A stretch of DNA of 64,000 bases, taken from assembly GCA_964419145.1 (NCBI GenBank), contig CAYQOM010000007.1:62001-126000 (forward strand), written 5' to 3'. Shown here one piece after another: positions 35,877-44,253 of the stretch (position 1 is its first letter; each line of letters opens with the position of its first letter). Source of the DNA: UBA2336 sp964419145 (GTDB lineage Bacteria; Bacteroidota; Bacteroidia; Cytophagales; Cyclobacteriaceae). The notes beneath the pieces are model-generated. The model had not been told where the DNA came from. It did not search any database and saw nothing but the letters and a program-made list of their open reading frames with translations. Both the position numbers and the translations under genes were made by a program.

Positions 35877-36216
35877 GTGAAATGATAAACTGAAACAATG
35901 CCCGAAAGAATTTTCCGGTTGAAAGGGTTAATTGAATAGGCGCTTCCTCCGGCTCATGATCCCCGAAAAGAATTTCCTGAATAACTGCCAGTTCTTGCTG
36001 AAGAACAAATGAAGCGGTTACCGGTTGGGAGAAAGAGGGTTGGCTGATGAATTGATCCCCATCTTCAGAGTTAGATGTGGTATCGTGTTGCTCAACTTCT
36101 GCCTTTGCAAGGGTTTCTTGCTGGCCAAAGAAAAAAAACTGCGAAAACAGGATTCCCGCTGCTGTGAGAACTCCCATAGCAAGTGACCAGAATCGTATCG
36201 TTTTCGAGGTTTTCAT
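35863..36216 (-). CDS. Small membrane-anchored or exported orphan protein
   Basis: A 117-aa protein with an N-terminal hydrophobic segment (residues about 10-31, LAMGVLTAAGILFSQFFFFG), then a polar acidic stretch and a C-terminal part with ALFQFIISP. I recognise no family. It has its own TACTTTTG box 9 bases upstream of the ATG and lies between udk and secDF. The frame is well isolated, and the signal-like start supports a real gene. Confidence 0.55.
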   Translation of the reverse strand: MKTSKTIRFWSLAMGVLTAAGILFSQFFFFGQQETLAKAEVEQHDTTSNSEDGDQFISQPSFSQPVTASFVLQQELAVIQEILFGDHEPEEAPIQLTLSTGKFFRALFQFIISPNAP

Positions 36217-36225
36217 TAAGGCCTA

Positions 36226-36233
36226 CAAAAGTA
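36226..36233 (-). promoter_or_regulatory. -7 box for the 117-aa orphan gene
   Basis: On the minus strand this reads TACTTTTG, a perfect TAnnTTTG box, 9 bases upstream of the ATG at 36216. A TTTC lies 18 bases further upstream in the -33 place. Confidence 0.5.
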
Positions 36234-36277
36234 TACAATTGAAGCAATTTTGAAACAGCCGGGTCAAAAAAGAGGCA

Positions 36278-36907
36278 TCAGACCTTAAAACCGGCCAATT
36301 TGGCCTGAATCATTAGAATTATCACTTCCAGGGCTCGTTCAAAGTGGCTGTTATTGGGAATTACAATATCAGCGTTGTGCTTAATGGGCTCAATAAGCCG
36401 CTCGTAAACAGGCATTACGTGGTGATGGTACCGGTACAACACATCGTTCAAATCATACCCCCTTTCTTCGTTGTCGCGCTTAATGCGCCTGGATAGCTTC
36501 ACGTAATCCTTTGCTTCAATAAAAATACTCAAGTCCAGTTCATGCTCTATCTCAGGAAAATATTGAACAAATAGCCCTTCGATAATCAATATGGGTGCTG
36601 GCTTAAAAATTAGCTTACGTGGAGTTGCTGCCGGGTTGTTGAATGTGTACTCATCCTTGGTAAGGGTTTTTCCGGCTTTTAACAGTTTAATGTCCTGAAC
36701 AAATTGTTGATGATCGATGGCTTCAGGTAAATCGAAATTTTTTACGCCCCGCTCATCTTCTTGCTGCCTGTCGCGTGGATGGTAGTAATTGTCCTGTGAA
36801 ATAAGGCAAAGTTCAGTCTCTTTAAACCGATCCGATAAGCGTTTGAGAAAATACGTCTTTCCCGATCCGCTGCCTCCGGTTATCCCAATGGTAAAAGGTT
36901 TGGTCAT
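36278..36907 (-). CDS. udk: Uridine kinase
   Basis: A 209-aa P-loop kinase that phosphorylates uridine or cytidine in pyrimidine salvage. Walker A is GITGGSGSGKTYFLKRLSD at about 7-25; SQDNYYHP and NFDLPEAIDHQ are the nucleoside-binding motifs, and RRIKRDNEERG the lid. Length is as expected. It lies 43 bases after rdgB on the same strand and probably shares its transcript; a weak GATATTTG box (36912-36919) 4 bases before the ATG is also possible. Confidence 0.92.
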   Translation of the reverse strand: MTKPFTIGITGGSGSGKTYFLKRLSDRFKETELCLISQDNYYHPRDRQQEDERGVKNFDLPEAIDHQQFVQDIKLLKAGKTLTKDEYTFNNPAATPRKLIFKPAPILIIEGLFVQYFPEIEHELDLSIFIEAKDYVKLSRRIKRDNEERGYDLNDVLYRYHHHVMPVYERLIEPIKHNADIVIPNNSHFERALEVIILMIQAKLAGFKV

Positions 36908-36950
36908 GGCGCAAATATCGCCTTAAAATAAAGAGCCGAAAAATTAACTT

Positions 36951-37532
36951 CTATTGATTTTGCAGCAGGTAAGCGCAAAGTTTTTCCACAGCCTTGGCCC
37001 GATGGCTGATCTGGTTTTTTTCTGATAGCGGCATTTCACCAAAAGTCTGTGTGTAACCCTTAGGCTGGAAAATGGGGTCGTAACCAAACCCACTGCTTCC
37101 GCGCTTTTCATGAGTGATTGTTCCCTCAACGATTCCTTCGAACAGATGCTCACCTTGATTATCGATCAGGGCTATTACCGTTCTGAACCTTGCATGGCGG
37201 TTGGATTTACCTTCCAGCTTATTCAACAGTAAATTCATATTGGCTTCCGCATCGCGCGTTGGTCCAGCATAGCGGGCAGAATAGACTCCAGGTTCGCCAT
37301 GTAACGCTTCAACCTCAAGGCCTGTATCATCAGCAAAGCAGGGAATTTTGTACCGATTAAAAACAAACCTTGCTTTTTGAAGTGCGTTGCCTTCCAATGT
37401 GTTTTGCGTTTCAGGCAGTTCTTCTCTACAACCAATCTCCTCAAGACTTAAAAAAGAAAAAGATGAGCCCATTATGGCGCTCATCTCTTCTATTTTGTGT
37501 TTGTTGTTGGAAGCAATACAATAACTGCTCAT
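36951..37532 (-). CDS. rdgB: XTP/dITP diphosphatase (RdgB/HAM1)
   Basis: A 193-aa house-cleaning pyrophosphatase that removes dITP, dXTP and related purines. Motifs: IASNNKHKIEEM (about 6-17), PCFADDTGLEVEALHGEPGVYSARYAG (about 63-89) and GSSGFGYDPIFQP near the C terminus. The start ATG overlaps the stop of the FKBP lipoprotein gene by 4 bases (ATGA), so translation may be coupled. Length and motif order are those of an active family member. Confidence 0.93.
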   Translation of the reverse strand: MSSYCIASNNKHKIEEMSAIMGSSFSFLSLEEIGCREELPETQNTLEGNALQKARFVFNRYKIPCFADDTGLEVEALHGEPGVYSARYAGPTRDAEANMNLLLNKLEGKSNRHARFRTVIALIDNQGEHLFEGIVEGTITHEKRGSSGFGYDPIFQPKGYTQTFGEMPLSEKNQISHRAKAVEKLCAYLLQNQ

Positions 37533-38416
37533 GGATTGACTTCTAACAATTCAATCTCAAAAATCACATTTGAATTTGATGGAACTCCGGAAATACTACG
37601 GGTTCCGTATGCCAATGTTGATGGTGTGTAGATTGTCATTTTATCTCCTTCTTTCATCAGTTGCAAACCAATCAAAATACCATGCGGAAAGTTCACCACG
37701 CGACTACTAAATTCAACTGTGGGTTGAACGGTTTGAGAGAAAAACACCGAACCATCTGAAAGTAATTTACCAGTAAAAACAATCTTTACTTGATCATAAA
37801 GTGTTGGTGAAAGTGTTCCATTTCCTTCTGTAAGCGTATAGCGCAAACCACTTTCGTGTTCAGTAGCCACAATTTCATTGTCGGCCAAATAGGCATCAAT
37901 AGACTGTTTATCACTTGCTAATTTATCAATTTGAGTTTGTGTTGACGTAACACTCTCCAACTCCACATCAAAAACCAAGACTGCATTTGGTGGAATAGAG
38001 CCAGCGCCACTCGTACCGTAGGCATACCCTGAAGGGATATAAAGCTTCGCTACGCTGCCTGCTGGCAACAAACCCAGACCAATCCGCCAGCCTAAAATAT
38101 AGTTTGTGAGTTTTCCATTAACTGTACCAGAATCAAAGGTTGAGCCGTTAGAAAGCAGTTTACCGGTGTAGTTAACGGTGATGTTATTATCTAAATTCGG
38201 AGGAAGATCTCCATCACCAAGTTGAATGACCTCCACCCTGACGCCTGATGCATCCTTCAAAGCAATAATGCCATTTTCAGCAAGATAATTGTCAATAGCT
38301 GCTACATCCAGATTCAACTGCTCTAAAGGAGAAATTACTTCCTCTGTCTTCAAACACGAACCCAAAAGAAATACCAAACCAATCCAGACCGCACTTTTTG
38401 TCATCATTCGCTTCAT
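37529..38416 (-). CDS. Double-domain FKBP-type peptidyl-prolyl isomerase lipoprotein
   Basis: A 295-aa lipoprotein with a lipobox at about residues 18-21 (LLGSC). Two FKBP domains follow, at about 75-160 (INVNYTGKLLSNGSTFDSG, AYGTSGAGSIPPNAVLVFDVELESV) and about 195-293 (VKIVFTGKLLSDGSVFF, TLAYGTRSISGVPSNSNVIFEIELLEV). FKBP isomerases help fold exported proteins. It lies between another double FKBP lipoprotein (8-base gap) and rdgB, in one transcript. Substrates are unknown, though other envelope proteins of the window are candidates. Confidence 0.87.
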   Translation of the reverse strand: MKRMMTKSAVWIGLVFLLGSCLKTEEVISPLEQLNLDVAAIDNYLAENGIIALKDASGVRVEVIQLGDGDLPPNLDNNITVNYTGKLLSNGSTFDSGTVNGKLTNYILGWRIGLGLLPAGSVAKLYIPSGYAYGTSGAGSIPPNAVLVFDVELESVTSTQTQIDKLASDKQSIDAYLADNEIVATEHESGLRYTLTEGNGTLSPTLYDQVKIVFTGKLLSDGSVFFSQTVQPTVEFSSRVVNFPHGILIGLQLMKEGDKMTIYTPSTLAYGTRSISGVPSNSNVIFEIELLEVNP

Positions 38417-38424
38417 AGTATGCT

Positions 38425-39308
38425 TTACTTTATTTCCGTAACCTCTAAATCAAAAACCAAAATTGAATTTTCTTTAATCACTTCACTGCGTTGCTGAGGA
38501 CCATACGCCAATGTTGATGGAATATAGAACGTTCCCTGTGCACCTGCATTCAGGTACTTCAACGCTTCATGCCAGCCTTTTATTACACTGGTTTGGTCAA
38601 TTGTAACTTCATAAGGTTCATACGGGCGCATGGGGTTATAAATTCCCTTTTCTTCAGCAACGGATTGAACGCTTGAATCAAAATATTGCCCATCCAGTAA
38701 ATAGCCGGAATAATTTACTTTCACAATCTGACCGGACTTGGCATTCTCACCAACTCCGGGTTTTGTAATTACATACCGGATACCTGATTCCAGCTTTACA
38801 GCTTCAATATTTTTTTCAGTAAGGTATTGATCAATGGCTTTAATATCATCGGCAAGCTGCTTCTCGTTAAACCGGTTCATGATTTCGCGCTGGTAGGTCA
38901 TGAAATCCGTTTGACTCATGATGCTATCAATACGAATGTTATAAATCAACGTAAGGGTGCTGTCAACATCCGGAGGGAGCGGTGCACGCACAATCTCANN
39001 NNNNNNNNGTCGCCTTTTGATACCATGCGCAGCATTTGGGTAATGCCATCTTCTGAAACAAGTGCTGAACTATCGTTGATCATGGCGGCTGCGGGCATCA
39101 AATCACTGGTTTCTCCCCAAACTGAATCTTTTGAGTCGCTGAAAACAAACTGAAACACAACAACATCTCCAGGCTTTGGCAACACGCCATCACCATTTTT
39201 AATCACATTAAACTTAAGGCCGTTTGGAGTAACTTTTTCGTTAGCACTATCACCACAGGCAAATAGCATCGCCAAACCAACAACCAGTACTGCATTTAGA
39301 ATTTTCAT
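38425..39308 (-). CDS. FKBP-type peptidyl-prolyl isomerase lipoprotein, interrupted by an assembly gap
   Basis: One gene of about 295 aa, cut by the 10 Ns at 38999-39008. It starts MKILNAVLVVGLAMLFACGDS, with a lipobox Cys at 18. The N-terminal part up to QMLRMVSKGD looks like a degenerate first FKBP domain; after the gap come EIVRAPLPPDVDS, a helical linker and a good FKBP domain (about 190-290, VKVNYSGYLLDGQYFDSS, LAYGPQQRSEVI). The two sides are 2 bases out of frame as written, and a true gap of 2 modulo 3 restores them. GldI of Flavobacterium is a related lipoprotein, but identity is not certain. Confidence 0.82.
38999..39008. other. Assembly gap (10 Ns)
   Basis: Ten Ns interrupt the FKBP lipoprotein gene. 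The flanking frames need a real length of 2 modulo 3. Confidence 0.98.
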
Positions 39309-39332
39309 GTATAGATTTATTTAGATTTAATG

Positions 39333-40352
39333 TTATACCCGGGCTGAGAGAATCTTCTCCTTGTATTCCGGCAAAATATTTAAAAATTTTTCAAGGGTAG
39401 TCTGCAATGAATCGGTAGATGAACCACCAGAAGCATTCCGATGACCTCCTCCATTAAAATATTTTCGGGCCAGTTCGTTCACCGAAAACTCACCCAACGA
39501 ACGAAACGATAACTTTATCTCGTCCTTGCGTTCGTATATCATTACCGACAAGTGAATACCTTCAATCGAAAGGCCATAGTTTACAAATCCTTCCGTATCG
39601 CCCGACTGCGAACCGAATTTCTTAAGCTCTTCCTGCGAAAGCGTCATGTACGCAGTTTTATATTCAGGTAATACTACGAGCTTCTCGCTAAGCACATACC
39701 CCATTAACCTTAAGCGCTCAAGCGTATTGGTGTCATAAATCAGTTTTGAGACTCGTGTCGGATTAGCCCCTAACGAAACCAGGTCAGAGGCTATCATAAA
39801 TTCTTCGCGTCTGGTATTGTTGTGGCGAAACCCTCCCGTATCGGTAAGCAGGCCGGCATATAAGCAGTCGGCAATGGTGCTGTCAATTTTAGCCCGCTCG
39901 CCCAGCTCAATGATCAATTCATAAACCAATCCGGCTGTTGAGGCGGCTTTCGCATCCCATTGTTCAAAATCAGCAAACTTTTCCGGCTCAAGATGATGAT
40001 CGATCAATACTTTCTTGCCGGAAGCATTTTTTATCATTTCGCCAATGGCGTTAATCCGGCTCAAGGCAGAAAAATCAAGGCAGAAAATAACTTCTGCATC
40101 ATCCACCAGACTCTTCACTTTTTCGACCACCGCTTCGCTGAAAATTAAAACTTCATCATTACCAGGCAGCCAGTTGAGAAATGCCGGATAATCACTGGGG
40201 GTTATAACCGTAACCTGATGACCGTATTTCTTCAAAAAGGCGGATAATCCTAAAGATGATCCCAAGGCATCCGCATCCGGCTTGAAGTGGGTAACAATAA
40301 CCACTCGTCTGGAAACAGACATAAACTCATTATACTCCTGCAGGTTTGTCAT
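39333..40352 (-). CDS. DHH-family phosphoesterase (NrnA-like)
   Basis: A 339-aa protein with the DHH motifs VTHFKPDADALGSSLGL (about 20-36), FCLDFSALSRI and LIDHHLEP (about 115-122), and a DHHA1 tail with GGGHRNASGGS near residue 308. Such enzymes degrade short RNA (nanoRNA) and dephosphorylate pAp. The start is the ATG at 40352; CATTTTTG lies 17 bases upstream as a possible -7 box (40370-40377). It is the first gene of the run that goes on to the FKBP lipoproteins and rdgB. Confidence 0.88.
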   Translation of the reverse strand: MTNLQEYNEFMSVSRRVVIVTHFKPDADALGSSLGLSAFLKKYGHQVTVITPSDYPAFLNWLPGNDEVLIFSEAVVEKVKSLVDDAEVIFCLDFSALSRINAIGEMIKNASGKKVLIDHHLEPEKFADFEQWDAKAASTAGLVYELIIELGERAKIDSTIADCLYAGLLTDTGGFRHNNTRREEFMIASDLVSLGANPTRVSKLIYDTNTLERLRLMGYVLSEKLVVLPEYKTAYMTLSQEELKKFGSQSGDTEGFVNYGLSIEGIHLSVMIYERKDEIKLSFRSLGEFSVNELARKYFNGGGHRNASGGSSTDSLQTTLEKFLNILPEYKEKILSARV

Positions 40353-40369
40353 GCCTTTAAACGAAGGGG

Positions 40370-40377
40370 CAAAAATG
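40370..40377 (-). promoter_or_regulatory. Possible -7 box for the DHH phosphoesterase gene
   Basis: On the minus strand this reads CATTTTTG, one mismatch from TAnnTTTG. An ATTG lies 18 bases upstream of it. The ATG is 17 bases downstream. Confidence 0.35.
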
Positions 40378-40472
40378 GCAATTTTAGTCCATAGTCAATA
40401 AGGTGTGCGCTCCAGGATATGAATTAATTGCCAAAATCAGCACCCAAAACTGTGCGCTATGCCTGAAAACAC

Positions 40473-40480
40473 TATTTTTG
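40473..40480 (+). promoter_or_regulatory. -7 box for ndk
   Basis: TATTTTTG is a perfect TAnnTTTG box, 24 bases upstream of the ndk ATG at 40505. No -33 TTTG is seen at 19 bases. Confidence 0.5.
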
Positions 40481-40504
40481 CGGCCGATTAACGAAACATT
40501 GAAA

Positions 40505-40924
40505 ATGGCGACAAACAGAACTTTTACCATGATAAAACCCGATGCGGTGAGTGCCGGAAATTCGGGAGCAATAACAAAAATGATTGAAGAAGCCGGCTTT
40601 CGGATTGTTGCAGTGAAAAAAACGCAACTTAGCCCGGAGCGTGCAGGTCAGTTTTACGCGATTCATAAGGAGCGCCCTTTCTATAAAGACCTTTGTACTT
40701 ACATGTCATCCGGACCAATTGTGCCGATGATTCTGGAGAAAGAAAATGCCGTGGAAGATTTCCGTAAGCTCATCGGAGCAACTGATCCGCAAAAGGCAGC
40801 TCCAGGTACTATCCGCAACCTGTTTGCCAAATCCATCGAAGCGAATGCCATCCATGGATCTGACAGTGATGCCAATGCTGAGATTGAAGGCAACTTCTTC
40901 TTCTCGCACATGGAGCAGTTCTAA
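40505..40924 (+). CDS. ndk: Nucleoside-diphosphate kinase
   Basis: A 139-aa enzyme when started at the ATG at 40505 (MATNRTFTMIKPDAV). A longer frame to 40403 adds 34 residues without family support. The active-site His is in NAIHGSDS, and the preceding RNLFAKSIEA fits the family. It balances nucleoside triphosphates using ATP. The TATTTTTG box upstream and the terminator at 40946-40976 suggest a single-gene transcript. Confidence 0.95.
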   Translation: MATNRTFTMIKPDAVSAGNSGAITKMIEEAGFRIVAVKKTQLSPERAGQFYAIHKERPFYKDLCTYMSSGPIVPMILEKENAVEDFRKLIGATDPQKAAPGTIRNLFAKSIEANAIHGSDSDANAEIEGNFFFSHMEQF

Positions 40925-40945
40925 AAAAGTTTTATTTTCTACATC

Positions 40946-40976
40946 AAAGGGCTGACTTCGGGTTAGCCCTTTTTTT
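40946..40976 (+). terminator. Rho-independent terminator after ndk
   Basis: AAAGGGCT (40946-40953) pairs with AGCCCTTT (40965-40972), with a few inner pairs around a TTCG-containing loop, followed by a T run. It also separates ndk from the convergent kinase gene. Confidence 0.85.
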
Positions 40977-40980
40977 GTTT

Positions 40981-42033
40981 CTACTTTCCATGATAAACTT
41001 CATCATACAAAAGCTGGAGTAACTTAAACTGATTTTTTGCACGGTTTAAGTTTTGTCCCACATAGCGAACGGAATAATATACATCGCCTTTCAGGTAATC
41101 GGTCAGAAATCGAAGTGCCATAATGTACGTCATCATCAGGCCAGAAAATGAAACCGCATTCAATTCTTTCTTTGTCAAAGTTTCCCCCATTTCTATGAGG
41201 TATCCGCTAACTACTGCATCATAAAAATTCTTTCGAAAAACAATTTTGGAAAGATCTGTCTCCTCCTCACTCACCGGACTCACACATGTACGAATAAGAT
41301 CACCGAGATCATAAATAAAATAACCCGGCATCAAGGTATCCAGATCAATTACACAAAGCGCTTTGTCGGTTACCTTATCGAATAGGATGTTGTTGATTTT
41401 TGTGTCGTTGTGGGTAATGCGTAATTGCAAGTCCCCTGAATCAATCAGCATTTTATACTCGTCTGCCAAAAAGCTAAACCGGTTCGCAGCTTCTATTACT
41501 TCTGTAGCTGTTTCGAGTCTACTAGGTTCTGCCAAAAGAAGCGATTCTCTAAACTGTTCAACGCGCCAGGTAAGATCGTGAAACCGATCGATGGTGGGTC
41601 TTATGTTTTCAAGTGAACAGGATGAAAGTCTTCGGGTAAGTTCGGCAAAACCACGGGCTGCTTCAAATGCTTCATGCTCTGTGGTCAGGGCTTCTTTGGT
41701 AACACCGTTTTCAACAAAAGGCATCAATCGCCAGGGGTGGTTATCGTGATCAAACTCAAGATCATGTCCAGCTTCTGATAAAATCGGTTTCAGAAAAAGG
41801 TATGACGGAAAATTCCTTTCAAGGTGATCTGCAACAAGTCGAATATTTTCAGCTATACGCCCGGGCTTAGTAAAAACATATTTATTAACACGTTGCAATA
41901 CACAACAACGTGAGTCTTGCGTTACCTTAAACGTTTGATTAATATGACCGGCACCCAAAGGGGCGATCTTAACCTGAAGCGGATCGAAATTGTATGCCTG
42001 AAGAATTTCTTCAGGAATGTTTATGGTCACCAC
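40981..42033 (-). CDS. APH-fold sugar kinase, NahK-like
   Basis: A 350-aa kinase of the aminoglycoside phosphotransferase fold. The catalytic loop is LRITHNDTKINNILFD (about 198-213) and the metal-binding loop CVIDLDTLMPGYFIYDLGDL (about 222-241). The closest functional idea is NahK, an anomeric kinase of N-acetylhexosamines. It begins with two GTG codons at 42033 and 42030; the second overlaps the stop of the nucleotidyltransferase gene as GTGA. Kinase, nucleotidyltransferase and a divergent sugar permease together look like a sugar salvage set that makes a nucleotide sugar. The exact sugar is not known. Confidence 0.72.
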   Translation of the reverse strand: MVTINIPEEILQAYNFDPLQVKIAPLGAGHINQTFKVTQDSRCCVLQRVNKYVFTKPGRIAENIRLVADHLERNFPSYLFLKPILSEAGHDLEFDHDNHPWRLMPFVENGVTKEALTTEHEAFEAARGFAELTRRLSSCSLENIRPTIDRFHDLTWRVEQFRESLLLAEPSRLETATEVIEAANRFSFLADEYKMLIDSGDLQLRITHNDTKINNILFDKVTDKALCVIDLDTLMPGYFIYDLGDLIRTCVSPVSEEETDLSKIVFRKNFYDAVVSGYLIEMGETLTKKELNAVSFSGLMMTYIMALRFLTDYLKGDVYYSVRYVGQNLNRAKNQFKLLQLLYDEVYHGK

Positions 42034-42932
42034 AACTTTGGTGGGTACTCACCACTGTTCACTAAATCCTTGATTTTTTGCGATACCGCCTCCTTGTCTT
42101 CTTTATAGGTTACTCCAAACCATGTACTGCCCCCTGAAATAACTTTTATTTTTCCTTCACCGGTTTTAACCAGTTCATTGGCGATTAGCGGAATGAAGAA
42201 TTCAGCTTTTATGTTTGATGAATTTTCTTTTAGGAAATTATGAAACATTCTTTCCGTTGCCGGAAAAATAGATGGATGAAATCCCCAGAAGTTCATGGAT
42301 GTCTTTGCTTCGGGATTAAGCTCCACATCACCATCTTTTTCTTTTGCAATAATCTTTCCATCTACCCGTGATACATTTGTGCGTTCCACTACTGAGGTCA
42401 GATACCCATTGGCATCCTCTTCTCCTACACCACGCGAAACGCTACCGAAATCAGAAAGCACATTTTTTAGCGTGTAACCAACGAGAGCATGGTCGGCATT
42501 GTTTGATGACCTGAAAAAATCGGCCACATTTTGAAAAGCCTCCTGACCATAAAAATCATCGGCATTGATTACAGCAAAAGGCTCATGGATTGCATCTTTT
42601 GCGCACAACATAGCATGCCCAGTGCCCCAAGGTTTTTGCCGTTCTGGGTTTTGATATTCTTTCGGAACGAGTGTATCTAATGCCTGTACCACAAAATCTA
42701 CCTCAACCTTGCCTTTCAACTTTGGCAGAAAGATTTCCTTTACGGTCTCCTTTATTTCTTCGCGCACAATAAACACCACTTTGGTAAAGCCAGAACGAAT
42801 GGCATCGAATAAGGAGTAATCCATAATGGTTTCCCCGTTCGGGCCAAAGCCATCAATCTGTTTTATTCCGCCATAGCGGCTGCCCATGCCGGCTGCCAAT
42901 ACCAGTAATGTGAGTTTATTGTTTGTGCTCAT
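42027..42932 (-). CDS. Sugar-phosphate nucleotidyltransferase
   Basis: A 301-aa nucleotidyltransferase. The N-terminal motif LLVLAAGMGSRYGGIKQIDGFG (about 8-29) binds the NTP, with QALDTLVPKEYQ, GTGHAMLCAKDAI and FAVINADDFYG (about 128) as the other active-site parts. The motif with GGIKQ in place of RxxPK marks a subgroup with unclear sugar preference. It is first in a two-gene transcript with the NahK-like kinase, which may provide its sugar-1-phosphate. The divergent gene 49 bases away is a sugar permease. Confidence 0.78.
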   Translation of the reverse strand: MSTNNKLTLLVLAAGMGSRYGGIKQIDGFGPNGETIMDYSLFDAIRSGFTKVVFIVREEIKETVKEIFLPKLKGKVEVDFVVQALDTLVPKEYQNPERQKPWGTGHAMLCAKDAIHEPFAVINADDFYGQEAFQNVADFFRSSNNADHALVGYTLKNVLSDFGSVSRGVGEEDANGYLTSVVERTNVSRVDGKIIAKEKDGDVELNPEAKTSMNFWGFHPSIFPATERMFHNFLKENSSNIKAEFFIPLIANELVKTGEGKIKVISGGSTWFGVTYKEDKEAVSQKIKDLVNSGEYPPKLW

Positions 42933-42981
42933 GGTCTTTCAGTTAATTTATTTTATTATCGAAAGTTTAAAATTAGAAGCT

Positions 42982-44253
42982 ATGGAGCAAACGGCCAACC
43001 GTTATACCCAATCGATTATCATAATCGGCATATTATTTTTCATTTTCGGATTTGTTACGTGGCTTAATGGTCCGTTAATCACCTATGTCAAGCTGGCCTT
43101 TTCTTTGGATACCGACTCCAAAGCTTTTTTGGTTACTACCGCCTTTTACATGGCCTACTTTTTTCTAGCCTTGCCTTCATCCTGGATTTTAGAAAGAACC
43201 GGAATGAAAAAAGGAATGGCCCTTGGCCTATTGGTAATGGCCATCGGTACTTTTGTATTTGGTCAGTTTGCTACGCACAGAAATTATCCGGTGTCTCTGG
43301 TTGGATTATTTATTATCGGTTCTGGTTTGTCGATTCTTCAAACTGCATCAAATCCGTACATCAGCATCATTGGGCCGATTGAAAGTGCTGCCAAGCGCAT
43401 CAGTATCATGGGTATTTGTAATAAGGTTGCCGGAATTCTCAGTCCGATTGTGCTGGGGGCCCTGGTACTTAAAGACATCAACAAACTGGAAGAGAAGGTA
43501 AGTCTGGCTGCTTCAGCACAGGAACAGGAGCAAATTCTTTCAGCCTTTGCAGCAACCATTTATCTGCCGTACATGGTCATGGCGGCTATCCTTGCTGCAT
43601 TAGCCTATTGGATTCTCAAATCCGGTTTACCGGAAATAAAAGCATCTGATGTTAATACCCAACCTACTGGTTCAAATACAAAAACAAGTATTTTTCAGTT
43701 TGCCTACCTGTGGCTTGGTGCGTTTTGCATTTTTGTTTACGTAGGGGCAGAAGTTATGGCTGGTGATGCCATCGGCACGTATGGTAAAGGTTTTAACATT
43801 CCTACTGACGAAACAAAATACTTCACATCGCTTACACTTGTTGCCATGTTGGTAGGTTATGTGGCAGGCTTGAGTACTATTCCAAAAATTATTTCACAAC
43901 AAACTGCGTTGAAAATTTCAGCATGGCTTGGCATCGTATTTACCGTAGCAGCCTTGCTAACAAAAGGTTATGTTTCTGTTGGTTTTGTAGCTGCACTTGG
44001 TTTGGCTAACGCTATGATGTGGCCAGCCATCTGGCCTTTAGCCATTGACGGACTTGGAAAATTTACTGAGCGCGGATCTGCATTATTGATTATGGGTATT
44101 GCGGGTGGCGCAATCATCCCAAAGGTTTTCGCCAGCCTGAAAGAACAATACGACTTTCAATGGACCTTCTTTGCCATTATGCTGCCTTGCTATTTGTTTA
44201 TTCTGTTTTTTGCTATGCGTGGTCATCTGATTGGTAAGGCTAAATCAAGCTGA
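42982..44253 (+). CDS. FHS-family sugar permease (MFS)
   Basis: A 423-aa transporter when started at the ATG at 42982 (MEQTANRYTQSIIIIGILFFIFGFVTWLNGPLI); the longer frame overlaps the divergent gene and is not supported. Twelve membrane helices are visible. FFIFGFVTWLNGPLITYVK and SNPYISIIGP are typical of the FucP/GluP proton-sugar symporters, so the substrate could be fucose, glucose, galactose or an amino sugar. It likely feeds the kinase and nucleotidyltransferase coded on the other strand. Its stop overlaps the convergent NadR-type gene by 9 bases. Confidence 0.85.
   Translation: MEQTANRYTQSIIIIGILFFIFGFVTWLNGPLITYVKLAFSLDTDSKAFLVTTAFYMAYFFLALPSSWILERTGMKKGMALGLLVMAIGTFVFGQFATHRNYPVSLVGLFIIGSGLSILQTASNPYISIIGPIESAAKRISIMGICNKVAGILSPIVLGALVLKDINKLEEKVSLAASAQEQEQILSAFAATIYLPYMVMAAILAALAYWILKSGLPEIKASDVNTQPTGSNTKTSIFQFAYLWLGAFCIFVYVGAEVMAGDAIGTYGKGFNIPTDETKYFTSLTLVAMLVGYVAGLSTIPKIISQQTALKISAWLGIVFTVAALLTKGYVSVGFVAALGLANAMMWPAIWPLAIDGLGKFTERGSALLIMGIAGGAIIPKVFASLKEQYDFQWTFFAIMLPCYLFILFFAMRGHLIGKAKSS

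Noticed and set aside
40403..40504. A 34-residue extension of Ndk
   Set aside because: It contains the -7 promoter box, and the normal enzyme begins at 40505.
42886..42981. A longer N terminus for the sugar permease
   Set aside because: The added residues lie over the start of the divergent nucleotidyltransferase gene and do not fit the family; the ATG at 42982 gives the normal N terminus.
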